Shown: positions 37,501 through 45,268, numbered from the stretch's first letter. The stretch is 64,000 nucleotides of DNA from Actinophytocola glycyrrhizae (GCF_042653545.1 NZ_JBHSIS010000008.1:186001-250000), one strand, 5' to 3'. Translations and numbers: made by a program. The notes: a model not told the origin generated them from the sequence alone.

Positions 37501-37971
37501 GTGACCCCCAGCCCCCCGGCCCCCGACCTGTCCGCGTTCACCGAACTCGTGCCACTCGACCACGGGCTGTGCGTGGTGAGCACGCTGCGCCAGGACGGGA
37601 GCGTGCACTCCTCGGTCGTCAACGCCGGCGTGCTGCCGCACCCGCAGACCGGCGAACCGGTCGTCGGGCTGGTGGCCATGGGCGGTTCCCGCAAACTGCG
37701 CCACCTGCGCGCCGACCCCCGCACCACGGTCGTCGCCCGCGCGGGCTGGCAGTGGGCGGCCGTCGAGGGCACCGCCGAGATCATCGGCCCCGACGACCCG
37801 CACCCGGACGTCGACGACGCGGCCACGAAGACGTTGCTGCGTGCCGTCTTCCAGGCCGCGGGCGGCACCCACGACGACTGGGACACCTACGACCGCGTGA
37901 TGGCCGAGGACCGGCGGGCCGCCGTGCTGGTCACGCCGCGCCGGGTCTACACCAACCCGAAGCGCGGTTGA
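37501..37971 (+). CDS. PPOX-class (probably F420-dependent) flavin-fold oxidoreductase
   Basis: 156 residues; GTG 37501 starts 4 bases after the jetC stop with GAGGTGA overlapping that stop. Split beta-barrel family: HGLCVVSTLRQDGSVHSSVVNAGVL, VVGLVAMGGSRKLRHLRADPRTTVVARAGWQWAAVEGTAEIIGPDD and RAAVLVTPRRVYTNPKRG match TIGR03618-type F420-binding enzymes of Actinobacteria. The position, directly coupled to jetC where jetD is expected, is unusual. It may be a passenger, or a redox partner; nothing in the sequence resembles a nuclease. Confidence 0.85.
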   Translation: MTPSPPAPDLSAFTELVPLDHGLCVVSTLRQDGSVHSSVVNAGVLPHPQTGEPVVGLVAMGGSRKLRHLRADPRTTVVARAGWQWAAVEGTAEIIGPDDPHPDVDDAATKTLLRAVFQAAGGTHDDWDTYDRVMAEDRRAAVLVTPRRVYTNPKRG

Positions 37972-37999
37972 GGCGTCGCCCGGCCCGCGCGGCGATGAC

Positions 38000-38005
38000 T
38001 ATGGT
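38000..38005 (+). promoter_or_regulatory. Putative -10 box (TATGGT), leaderless
   Basis: TATGGT is six bases before ATG 38012; no ribosome site is seen, so the VOC gene is probably transcribed from its own leaderless promoter. Confidence 0.45.
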
Positions 38006-38011
38006 GGACCG

Positions 38012-38446
38012 ATGGTGTCGGTCAAGCAGTTCCAGGTCACCTTCGACTGCGCGGAACCCGAGCGGCTCGCCCGGTTCTGGTGCGAGGTGCTGGGATACGT
38101 CGTGCCGACGCCACCGGAGGGCTTCGCCACCTGGGACGACTTCGATCGCTCGCTGCCGCCCGGGAAACGGGGTTCCGCGTTCGCCTGCGGCGATCCAGCC
38201 GGTGTCGGCCCGCGGCTGTTCTTCCAGCGCGTTCCAGAAGGCAAGGTCGTCAAGAACCGGGTGCATCTGTGCGTGCGGGCGGGCACCGGCCTCGTGGGTG
38301 CGGAGCGCCTCGCCACCCTCGAGGCCGAGTGCGCGCGACTGGTCGCGCTCGGCGCGCAACGCGTGCGGCTACTGCTCGCCGACGACGACAACGAGTCGTG
38401 CATCGTGCTGCAGGACATCGAGGGCAACGAGTTCTGCCTCGACTGA
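38012..38446 (+). CDS. VOC (glyoxalase/dioxygenase-fold) family protein
   Basis: 144 residues. Glyoxalase-like repeats: VKQFQVTFDCAEPERLARFWCEVLGYVVPTPPEG, RLFFQRVPEGKVVKNRVHLCVRAG and SCIVLQDIEGNEFCLD. The family subgroup (PhnB/glyoxalase_6-like) usually has an unknown ligand. Its stop lies three bases from the convergent permease-like gene. Not obviously linked to the Wadjet operon. Confidence 0.85.
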   Translation: MVSVKQFQVTFDCAEPERLARFWCEVLGYVVPTPPEGFATWDDFDRSLPPGKRGSAFACGDPAGVGPRLFFQRVPEGKVVKNRVHLCVRAGTGLVGAERLATLEAECARLVALGAQRVRLLLADDDNESCIVLQDIEGNEFCLD

Positions 38447-38449
38447 GGG

Positions 38450-40171
38450 CTAGCCGCTCTGCGGGGGCTCCTGCCCTGGCGGCTGGGTCGGGTCGGACCA
38501 AGCTTGGCCTGCCGCGGTCTGCTGTGGCTGGACCGGCAACCGGATCGGCCCCGTGGGGTCGTCCGGCCTGCCGACCGTGGCGGTCATCCGGTCCAGGTGC
38601 AACGCCTGGAGGGCGGCCAGGGCCACGAACCCGAGCACGACGGCCACCAGCGGGGTCGCCGACGCCACGGAGTAGTCCAGTCCGGTCAGGGTCGAGTGCG
38701 CGGTGAACAACAGCATCGGCGTGGTGCCGTTCTCCACCGACGGTGCGGTGAGCATGCCCCAGAACAGGTCCTGGGCGTTGAGGAACGCCGTCACCACGAA
38801 GAGGAGCGCCGCTACGGGCAGGGTGGGCAGCACGACCGTGCGGAAGAACGAGGCCGCCGCGGGTGCGCCCGCCGCGATCTGCTGCTGCCAGCGCTCCGCC
38901 TGCCCCCGGCACAGCACGGCGAGGACCAGCAGCGCGACGAGGCTGACCAGGATCGGCGGGAACACGGTGCCGTCATCGAGTTCGCCCTCGTCCCGCAACG
39001 ACGTGTACAGCGCGATGCCCAGCGGCGTCGCGCCGACGAACAGCCACGGCGCGAACGGCATCAGCAGCCACTCGCTGTGCCTGCCGAGCGGACGCAGCCC
39101 GCTGATCCCCAGCGCACCGAGGTACGCGACCCCCACCGACACGAGCGCCGCGAGCAGGGCCGGGGGCCAGGTGCGGCCGCCCGCCCCGGAGGGCACCTCC
39201 GGGTCCGGCCCGCCCAGCGCGTCGAACCAGGGCCCCGTGGCGAGCACGGCGACGACCACCACCGCGACCAATGCCAGCAGAGCCAGCACGATCGCGCCTG
39301 GGTTCACCGGCGACCGCGGACCCGGTGACCGCCACGGCCGCACGCCGACCCGCAACCGGGTCAGTACGACGACGAGGACGGCGGCCACGCCGAGGACGGC
39401 CAGCAGCACCAGGAGCAGCGCCGACACGGCGGCCCCCTCGCCGAACCGGCCGTTGCCGAACGCGGTCGTGAACAACATCCCGGGCAGTGTCATGGTCTCG
39501 TTCGCCGGTCCGAACCGCGTCACCACGAACGGCACCGAGAACTGCTGCAGCCCGATCGCGAGCATGCCGAGCACGAGCAGGCCGGCGACGGTGAACAGCG
39601 TCGGCCACAGCTTGCGCCGTGCGCGGAAGGCGGGCAGGAAGACCATCAGGCCGACCGCGCACACCACACCGAACGTCATCAGCGCCACGCTGGTCCGCAG
39701 CGTGCCGCCTGCCAGGTCGGCGAGCAGTTCGGGTTCCTCCCGCAGCGCACGGGTCCACGCGATGGACAACGCCACGGGTGCGAACACCACGATCGCGAGC
39801 GACAGCACCACCCGCGCGGTCACCCGCGCCCAGCCACCCGCCCAGTCGAACGCCGCGGCGATGAGCGGCGCGACGACGACGGCGACGACGATCGGCAGCA
39901 GCACGAGCGACACCGAGAACCACAGCGCCGGCCCGAACACGCCGTCGCCGAGCACGGCGTCGTAGTTGTCGAACCCGACGTACTCGGCCTCGCCCCTGGC
40001 GAGGAAGGTCTCGGCCCGCAAGCTGATCCCGACCGTCCGCACCGTCGGGACGACGAGCGTGACGACGGTGAGCACGGCCGCGGGCAGGAGCAGGAGCACA
40101 CCGGCCACCCTGGCGACCGCACCCCCGCCCGCGGAACTCGGCGGCTGCCGGGTGAGCACCTGTGGCTGCAT
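38450..40171 (-). CDS. Fused ABC-permease-like integral membrane protein (orphan)
   Basis: 573 residues from ATG 40171, preceded by AAGGAG. About 12 membrane segments. The first half resembles a sugar-type (MalF) permease: LTVVTLVVPTVRTVGISLRAETFLARGEAEYVGFDNYDAVLGDGVFGPALWFSVSLVLLP. The second half begins like a MalG partner (WLLMPFAPWLFVGATPLGIALYTSL). The EAA loop for ATPase contact is not recognisable, and no ATPase or binding protein is nearby. The proline/glutamine-rich tail is disordered. Transport role therefore uncertain; a divergent or repurposed permease. Confidence 0.65.
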   Translation of the reverse strand: MQPQVLTRQPPSSAGGGAVARVAGVLLLLPAAVLTVVTLVVPTVRTVGISLRAETFLARGEAEYVGFDNYDAVLGDGVFGPALWFSVSLVLLPIVVAVVVAPLIAAAFDWAGGWARVTARVVLSLAIVVFAPVALSIAWTRALREEPELLADLAGGTLRTSVALMTFGVVCAVGLMVFLPAFRARRKLWPTLFTVAGLLVLGMLAIGLQQFSVPFVVTRFGPANETMTLPGMLFTTAFGNGRFGEGAAVSALLLVLLAVLGVAAVLVVVLTRLRVGVRPWRSPGPRSPVNPGAIVLALLALVAVVVVAVLATGPWFDALGGPDPEVPSGAGGRTWPPALLAALVSVGVAYLGALGISGLRPLGRHSEWLLMPFAPWLFVGATPLGIALYTSLRDEGELDDGTVFPPILVSLVALLVLAVLCRGQAERWQQQIAAGAPAAASFFRTVVLPTLPVAALLFVVTAFLNAQDLFWGMLTAPSVENGTTPMLLFTAHSTLTGLDYSVASATPLVAVVLGFVALAALQALHLDRMTATVGRPDDPTGPIRLPVQPQQTAAGQAWSDPTQPPGQEPPQSG

Positions 40172-40423
40172 CGCGATGCTCCTTCGCTCCGGGGGTGGCC
40201 AACCGATGACGCGGCGGCCGATCCCCTGGTTCCCCAAGCCTCGGTGGGACCGGAACTTTCCGGCGACGCGGTCGGTGTTAGTGGGTCGTCGTGTGCTGGT
40301 CGGATCGGTCCGGTTTGGGTCGGGTGTGCTGGCTGCGGTTGGTGTTGTGGGTTTGTCCTCGCCGGACGGGCAGGTCTCGGGGGTGGCGGAGGGGCGGGTC
40401 GGCGGCGGTTGGGTTCGGGTCTG

Positions 40424-40558
40424 CCTGCCATCCCGTCGACCTCCCTACGGGCTATCACACCGCGCCAAGGGGGGCCGATTCGTGCGTGTTGTGATTCGGG
40501 TGTTTGGCCCCCCTTGACGCGGCGTGATCGGGCGCTGCCAGGTCGACGGGATGGCAGG
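40424..40558. repeat. Nested long inverted repeat (MITE-like element)
   Basis: Outer arms are 19 bases each and exactly complementary (40424-40442 and 40540-40558; core CATCCCGTCGAC). Inner arms 40454-40476 and 40506-40528 pair at 21 of 23 positions (AAGGGGGGCC core), with about 29 bases in the loop. No ORF. The arrangement resembles a miniature inverted-repeat element or a structured RNA. Confidence 0.6.
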
Positions 40559-40670
40559 GAGCCCCTTGCTGGTGGGCTTGCGCCACCGTCAGGGTTGCGC
40601 GGGCAGGGGGCCCGCTACGCGGCCTGGGCCCGCTTCGCGGGTCCGGGGCGTGGAGCGCCCCGGCTTTTGG

Positions 40671-40789
40671 TGCCGTGAAAGGCGCGTTCACGGCATTCGG
40701 GATGCCGTCAATGGGCCGTTCACGGCGCTCAACGCCGTCAATGTGCCATTGACGGCGCCGGTTGTGCCGTGAACGCGCCTTTCACGGCA
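40671..40789. repeat. Cluster of four 23-25-base hairpin units (REP-like)
   Basis: Units at 40671-40695, 40704-40726, 40734-40756 and 40765-40789 all follow GCCGT(G/C)AA...TT(C/G)ACGGC. The first and last are exact 25-base reverse complements of each other. Unit three is a perfect 10-bp hairpin (GCCGTCAATG, TGC, complement). Typical of actinobacterial REP-type intergenic palindromes. Confidence 0.7.
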
Positions 40790-40888
40790 TCGGCCCCACC
40801 CCGGCTCGGGCGCCTACGTGAGTGTGGGGTCGTGCCTGATGACGGATTCGTGCCCACAAGCCACTTGAGCTTCACGGAATTGGTCGTC

Positions 40889-41401
40889 TCAGGCGGGAGT
40901 GGTGGCCGGCGCGGGGCGCCTGCTCGCCCGGAACAGGTCACGCATGAGCACGACCTCCGCGCCGTAGTGGATGACCTCGCGGTTCACGTGGAGGATGAGG
41001 GTGGTGAACGAGTTCTCGTCCGAGGGCTGGTGGGCGCGCACGCCGCGACGCCAGTGCTCGTAGTGGGTCGCCAGTGCGCGCAACGCCTCGGCCGCGGTAC
41101 GCGGCCAGCGGACCGTCTCGACCGTCAGCGACCCGTCACCGAACAGGGCGCTGGCCCTGATGCCCAGCGTCTGTATGCCCATGTGTGCCAGCCGCCAGGC
41201 GATCGTCGTCACCGGGGGCGGCGCAGGCGCAGGCCACTCCCAGTCCATCGACCACGTGTCGTCGTCGCGCCTGCGCACGGACCAGCAACCAGGGACGGGT
41301 TCCCAGAAGTACTCCTCGTCCGTGAGCCCGCGCAGCCGCGGCCACAGGTTGTGATCCCAGTAGAACTCCAGCTGTGCCAACAGCTCGTCACGGTCACTCA
41401 C
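40889..41401 (-). CDS. DinB-family protein
   Basis: 170 residues from GTG 41401, overlapping the sensor-kinase stop (GTGA). A four-helix DinB/YfiT-like protein: RDELLAQLEFYWDHNLWPRLRGLTDEEYFWEP, TTIAWRLAHMGIQTLGIRAS and HVNREVIHYGAEVVLMRDLF. The conserved His in LAHMG and those in HVNREVIHYGAE fit the metal site of the family. DinB proteins may be thiol-dependent transferases (mycothiol in Actinobacteria); this one's substrate is unknown. Last gene of the Cse-like operon. Confidence 0.83.
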   Translation of the reverse strand: MSDRDELLAQLEFYWDHNLWPRLRGLTDEEYFWEPVPGCWSVRRRDDDTWSMDWEWPAPAPPPVTTIAWRLAHMGIQTLGIRASALFGDGSLTVETVRWPRTAAEALRALATHYEHWRRGVRAHQPSDENSFTTLILHVNREVIHYGAEVVLMRDLFRASRRPAPATTPA

Positions 41402-42606
41402 GGCGGAGACGGTAGTACCACCGTGGCTTCGGCTCCACCGTCGGTCGCGTTCGCGAGCGTCAGCTCGGCCGACAGGACGCGTGCCTGGGCCAACGCGATG
41501 GTCAGGCCGAGCCCGTGACCGTCGGACCGGTTGGGGTCGGCGGTGCGGAACCGGCTCGGCCCCTCCCGCAGGATCTCGGCCGGAAAGCCGGGACCGTGGT
41601 CCCGCACGCGGATCGTCGTGGCCTCGACCGTCACCTCGACCGGCGGCGCACCGTGCCGTTCCGCGTTCTCGATCAGGTTCACCAGCACGCGTTCGAGCCG
41701 CCGGGGATCCGTGCGGACCGTCTCCGCGGCCGTGACCACGGCCGATGGCACCCGGCGCGACACGAACCCGCCGAGCGGCACGTCCACCAGCTCCGCGCGT
41801 TCGGTCGCCGCGTCGAGCCTTGCCACCTCCAGGATGTCCTCGACCAGCGACCGCAGCACCGTCACGCGGTCGGTCACCAGCTCGGCGGGCCGCGACGGTG
41901 GCAGCAGCTCCGCCGCCGTCACCAGGCCCGTCACCGGGGTGCGCAGCTCGTGCGCGATGTCGGCGGTCACCCGCCGCTCGGCCACCAGCCGCGCCCGCAG
42001 CGCCGCGGCCATTGCGTCGACGGCCTGTGCCAGCTCGGTCGTCTCGTCCCGAGGCCGGTCGCCGATCTCCTCCCCGACCGACAGGGTCGCGTCGCCGTCG
42101 GCCACCCGCCGCGCGGCGACCGCGGCGCGCCGCAGCCGTTTCGACAGCCGGCCACCCAGGACGATCCCGAGCACCGTCGCCAGCACCAGCACCGCGGCCG
42201 AACCGAGGATCAGCACGTTGTCCAGCTGCCGCAACGCCTCGTCGCGGTCGGCGTACGGGCTGCGCAACGACAGGACGCGTCCGTCGGTCTCGGCCGCCGC
42301 CCAGATCCACGCACCGGCGGGCGTCCGCTCCAGGTAGGTGGCGCGGCGGCCGCCGCGGACCGCGTCCAGCAGCTCCTCCGGCACGTCTGGCGCGTCCAGC
42401 CTGCTGCCGAGCGCCGCGCGGCCGGTCAGCCCGTAGTCCCGGACGACCAGCTGGATCCGCTCGTCCTGCACCCGCCGCGCGTCGGCGAGCTGCACCCGGC
42501 TGAACTCCGAGCGCACGAGCAGCGACAACGCCACCGCGAGCACCACGCTGACGAGCACGATCACCGCCGACAGCCGCCACCGCAACGACTGCGGGAAGAA
42601 CCTCAT
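41398..42606 (-). CDS. Sensor histidine kinase, CseC-like
   Basis: 402 residues from ATG 42606, overlapping the response-regulator stop (ATGA). Two membrane helices (~10-30 and ~130-152) enclose an extracytoplasmic sensor of about 100 residues; then HAMP, dimerisation helix with phospho-His in ADIAHELRTPVTG, and ATPase domain with NLIENAERHG (N box), RVRDHGPGFP (G1) and SDGHGLGLTIA (G2). An envelope-signal kinase. The order lipoprotein, response regulator, kinase recalls Streptomyces cseA-cseB-cseC, but no sigE gene is adjacent. Confidence 0.88.
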   Translation of the reverse strand: MRFFPQSLRWRLSAVIVLVSVVLAVALSLLVRSEFSRVQLADARRVQDERIQLVVRDYGLTGRAALGSRLDAPDVPEELLDAVRGGRRATYLERTPAGAWIWAAAETDGRVLSLRSPYADRDEALRQLDNVLILGSAAVLVLATVLGIVLGGRLSKRLRRAAVAARRVADGDATLSVGEEIGDRPRDETTELAQAVDAMAAALRARLVAERRVTADIAHELRTPVTGLVTAAELLPPSRPAELVTDRVTVLRSLVEDILEVARLDAATERAELVDVPLGGFVSRRVPSAVVTAAETVRTDPRRLERVLVNLIENAERHGAPPVEVTVEATTIRVRDHGPGFPAEILREGPSRFRTADPNRSDGHGLGLTIALAQARVLSAELTLANATDGGAEATVVLPSPP

Positions 42607-43265
42607 GCGCCGTGCTTGAGCTTGTACCCGAAGCCCCGCACGGTCTCGATCAGGTCCTGGCCGATCTTCGTGCGCAGCCGCTGCACGTGGACGTCGACGA
42701 CGCGCGAGTCGCCGCCCCACTGGTAGTCCCACACCTGTTCCAGCAGCACGTCCCTGGTCAGCACGGTGCCCGGCGAGTCGGCGAAGCACAGCAGCAGCCG
42801 CAGCTCGGTCGGCGTCAGCTCGACCGGCCTGCCCTTCAACCGCACCTCCAGCGCGTCCCGGTCGACCACCAGGTCACCGAAGGTGTCCCCGGCCGCCGCT
42901 GGCACCGCCGCACGGCTCATCCGCCGCACAACGGCACGGATCCGCGCGACCAGCACGGTGCTGTCGAACGGTTTCGTCACGTAGTCGTCGGCGCCTGCCT
43001 CCAGGCCGAGCACGACGTCGACGGGGTCCGCGCGGGCCGACATCATCAGCACCGGGGTGGGGCTCTCCTCGCGGATCTGGCGGCACAGGGACACCCCGTT
43101 CATGCCGGGCAGCATGATGTCGAGCAGCGCCACGTCCGGTCGCCGCGCACGGAACGCGGCCAGCCCGGTGAGCCCGTCGGCGGCCACCTCGACGGTGAAC
43201 CCGTTGCGTTCCAACGCGAGCTGCGTCGCCTCCCGGATCACGTCGTCGTCCTCGACCAGCAGCAC
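42603..43265 (-). CDS. OmpR-family response regulator, CseB-like
   Basis: 220 residues from GTG 43265 (VLLVEDDDVIREATQLALE), chosen because AGGGGG lies nine bases upstream. A longer frame to GTG 43346 would translate a dispersed repeat. Receiver domain with phospho-Asp in DVALLDIMLPGMNG, then Thr/Lys in VLMMSAR and DDYVTKPFDSTVL; C-terminal winged helix with LTPTELRLLLCFADSPGTVLTRDVLLEQVWDYQWGGDSRVVDVHVQRLRTKIG. Coupled to the kinase. Likely controls envelope-stress genes, possibly the divergent LCP gene. Confidence 0.9.
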   Translation of the reverse strand: MLLVEDDDVIREATQLALERNGFTVEVAADGLTGLAAFRARRPDVALLDIMLPGMNGVSLCRQIREESPTPVLMMSARADPVDVVLGLEAGADDYVTKPFDSTVLVARIRAVVRRMSRAAVPAAAGDTFGDLVVDRDALEVRLKGRPVELTPTELRLLLCFADSPGTVLTRDVLLEQVWDYQWGGDSRVVDVHVQRLRTKIGQDLIETVRGFGYKLKHGA

Positions 43266-43346
43266 TCGCGGACGCCCCCTCGCAGGCTCCGGGGCGCCGC
43301 TCGCGGTCGCCCTGTGCTCATGGTTCGCTCCGCAAGCTCCGCTCAC
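43263..43346 (-). repeat. Dispersed ~80-bp repeat, copy B
   Basis: On the minus strand from GTGAGCGGAGC, whose GTGA overlaps the stop of the lipoprotein gene, through GCGGAGCGAACC, ATGAGCACAGGGCG, CCGCGAGCGGC and TGCGAGGGGG to the GTG start of the response regulator. It matches copy A at 5573-5652 in order and spacing, and the words GCGAACCATGA also occur at unit borders in the jetA-jetB repeat. Confidence 0.6.
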
Positions 43347-43945
43347 TTCGGCACCTCGACGAGCCGCGTGCCGTTCCACCGGTACAGCACCAGCGACTGG
43401 TCCGACGGGCAGCACGGGTCGTCCCGCGCCGACCAGGCGCTGCGGATCAGCACCAGCTCGTTGCCCTTGCCGTTGGCCGGCACGAGGTCGATGGCCGGTC
43501 CCTCGACGCCGAGCAGGCGCGTCGGCGGTTCCGTCGTCAGGTCGTACACGAAGGCCGCGTAGCCCGCGTAGGCCACCAGCCCGGACGGCTCGGGCAGAAT
43601 CATCGGCTTGGCGTACTCGTGGCGGGGGCAGGTGAGCAGCAGGACGACCAGCTCGGACTTGCCGTCGCCGGTGAGGTCGACGTACCGGTCGTCGGTCGGG
43701 TACTGGCCACCGTCGCACGGCACCAGGCCGTCCTTGATCCTGGGCTCGACCTGCGGGTCCGCCCGCAGGATCGCGACCGGGTCGGCGGAGGCCGGGGTGC
43801 CGCTGGGCAGCGTCGGCGCCGACGGCGGCGGGCTGACCTGGCTCGCGCGGCCTGCCACCTCGACACCGCCCTGCGTGGCACAGCCCGCGGCGCAGAGCAT
43901 GGCGAGGCCGCACAACAGGGCCCGCCCGATCACCTTTCCGCGCAC
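43343..43945 (-). CDS. Lipoprotein, CseA-like position
   Basis: 200 residues from GTG 43945 (VRGKVIGRALL); GTG 43951 is two codons earlier. A signal peptide ends in a lipobox LCAAGC (lipid-modified Cys about residue 20). The mature part is Pro-rich, then a compact domain: VPCDGGQYPTDDRYVDLTGDGKSELVVLLLTCPR, DLVPANGKGNELVLIRSAW, SLVLYRWNGTRLVEVPK, recalling FG-GAP-like DLTGDGxxE repeats. In Streptomyces the CseA lipoprotein modulates CseBC; the position here suggests the same role. Ends at the start of the dispersed repeat. Confidence 0.75.
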   Translation of the reverse strand: MRGKVIGRALLCGLAMLCAAGCATQGGVEVAGRASQVSPPPSAPTLPSGTPASADPVAILRADPQVEPRIKDGLVPCDGGQYPTDDRYVDLTGDGKSELVVLLLTCPRHEYAKPMILPEPSGLVAYAGYAAFVYDLTTEPPTRLLGVEGPAIDLVPANGKGNELVLIRSAWSARDDPCCPSDQSLVLYRWNGTRLVEVPK

Positions 43946-43994
43946 GAGCACAGGAGACCATGCCGCGGGCGCCTCGGCCACCGGGGTCCCCGCC

Positions 43995-44035
43995 GCTGTT
44001 ACGTGGCCGCGAACGGGTCGCCGGGCGGCTGTTAC
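43995..44035. promoter_or_regulatory. Direct repeats GCTGTTAC, 33 bases apart, between divergent genes
   Basis: GCTGTTAC at 43995-44002 and 44028-44035; the spacing is three helical turns. They lie between the lipoprotein and LCP genes and could bind the OmpR-type response regulator. Inference. Confidence 0.35.
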
Positions 44036-44067
44036 AGAACCGCGGCACGACGGGTGCAATCGGTCCA

Positions 44068-44073
44068 TAACGT
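44068..44073 (+). promoter_or_regulatory. Putative -10 box (TAACGT), leaderless
   Basis: TAACGT is followed by seven bases and ATG 44081 of the LCP gene; no clear ribosome site. Confidence 0.45.
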
Positions 44074-44080
44074 CGGAACC

Positions 44081-45268
44081 ATGCTGGTGTGGGCGGGGAG
44101 GACCCTGGTGGCGCTCGTGTCGGCCGCCGTCGTGGCGGCCGTCGGTTTCGGGTGGTACACCTACCGCACCGCCGAGGACAACGTGGTCCGCGACGACGTG
44201 ATCGCGGACCGCCCCGACGACCCGTCGTCGGTGCGCGACCTGCCCCGCACCGCGTCGACCATCCTGCTGGTTGGCCTCGACTCCCGCACCGACGCGCAGG
44301 GCAACCCGCTGCCGCGGGACGTGCTGGACGCACTGCGCGCAGGCGAGGCGGACGGCGAGCAGAACACCGACACCATGATGCTGGTGCACGTGCCGGCCGA
44401 CCCGGAGAAGAAGGCGTTCGCCCTGTCCCTCCCCCGCGATTCCTATGTGGACATCGCAGGCGGGTTCGGCAGGCACAAGCTGAACTCCGCGTACGCACGG
44501 GCGAAGAACGCGGCCGCGAACCAGCTGCGCGACGAGGGCGCCGACGACGCGACGGTCGACCGCGAGTCCACCACCGAGGGCAGGAGAAACCTGATCGCGA
44601 CGGTGTCCGCGCTGACCGGCCTGCACATCGACCACTACGCGGAGATCGGCCTGCACGGCTTCAGCGAGATCACGAAGGCCGTCGGCGGCGTCCCGGTGTG
44701 CCTGAACGAGCCGGTGCACGACTCCTACTCGGGTGCGGATTTCCCGGCGGGCGAGCAGATCCTGCAGGGCGTCGACGCGCTGAAGTTCGTCCGGCAGCGC
44801 CACGGCCTCCCGGGCGGCGACCTCGACCGCGTGCGCAGACAGCAGGCCTTCCTGGCCGGGGTGGCGCACCGGCTGTTCAGCTCGGGCACCCTCACCTCAC
44901 CCGCGGGCGTGCGCACCCTGGTCGACGCGCTGACCAGGACGGTGGTGCTGGACAAGAACTGGGACCTGCTGTCCTTCGCGACCCAGGCCGCCACCCTGAC
45001 CGGCGACCACATCGAGTTCTCCACCATCCCCACCGGCAGCATCGACCTGCGTACCCCCTCCGACGGCAGCGCGGTCGAGGTCGACCCGGCGCAGGTGCGG
45101 GCGTACGTACAGAGCCTGTTGAACGGTCCCCCGCCAAGCACCCCGGCCCGCAACACCACGAACCAGAGGAAACCGCAGGCAGACCCGGAAACGGTGATCG
45201 TGCAGAACCTCGCCCGGCAGACCCCGGACGAGCCGATGACCGCCGACGGCATTCCCTGCGTCAACTGA
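44081..45268 (+). CDS. LytR-CpsA-Psr (LCP) family cell-wall glycopolymer transferase
   Basis: 395 residues. An N-terminal membrane anchor (~6-24), then the LCP domain: ASTILLVGLDSRTDAQGNPLP, NTDTMMLVHVPADPEKKAFALSLPRDSYVDIAGGFGRHKLNSAYARA, LTGLHIDHYAEIGLHGFSEITKAVGGVPVCLNEPV and LKFVRQRHGLPGGDLDRVRRQQAFL. Asp/Arg residues binding polyprenyl pyrophosphate are present. LCP enzymes attach arabinogalactan or other polymers to peptidoglycan. Divergent from the Cse-like operon, fitting a common envelope-stress theme. The tail is Asn/Pro-rich. Confidence 0.92.
   Translation: MLVWAGRTLVALVSAAVVAAVGFGWYTYRTAEDNVVRDDVIADRPDDPSSVRDLPRTASTILLVGLDSRTDAQGNPLPRDVLDALRAGEADGEQNTDTMMLVHVPADPEKKAFALSLPRDSYVDIAGGFGRHKLNSAYARAKNAAANQLRDEGADDATVDRESTTEGRRNLIATVSALTGLHIDHYAEIGLHGFSEITKAVGGVPVCLNEPVHDSYSGADFPAGEQILQGVDALKFVRQRHGLPGGDLDRVRRQQAFLAGVAHRLFSSGTLTSPAGVRTLVDALTRTVVLDKNWDLLSFATQAATLTGDHIEFSTIPTGSIDLRTPSDGSAVEVDPAQVRAYVQSLLNGPPPSTPARNTTNQRKPQADPETVIVQNLARQTPDEPMTADGIPCVN

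Larger units (their letters stand above)
40172..40888. other. 717-base gene-free island of inverted repeats
   Basis: No supported gene on either strand; a proline-rich minus-strand frame (40458-39820) runs into the permease gene out of frame and is not called. It contains the nested inverted repeat at 40424-40558 and the hairpin cluster at 40671-40789, plus GGGTTGGTGTTGTG-type G/T-rich sequence at 40260-40420. The island separates two minus-strand transcription units. Confidence 0.6.

Noticed and set aside
37501..37971. The gene after jetC as a hidden JetD nuclease
   Set aside because: Its motifs are those of split-barrel flavin/F420 enzymes; it has 156 residues, and no Toprim-type acidic motifs are seen.
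39820..40458. Proline-rich minus-strand frame upstream of the permease-like gene
   Set aside because: Out of frame with the permease gene, crosses the inverted repeat, has no ribosome site and is composed of simple Pro/Arg/Thr runs.
42603..43346. Longer response regulator starting at GTG 43346 with GTGA overlap
   Set aside because: The extra 27 residues are encoded by the dispersed repeat, while GTG 43265 has an AGGGGG site at ideal spacing and starts directly at the receiver domain.
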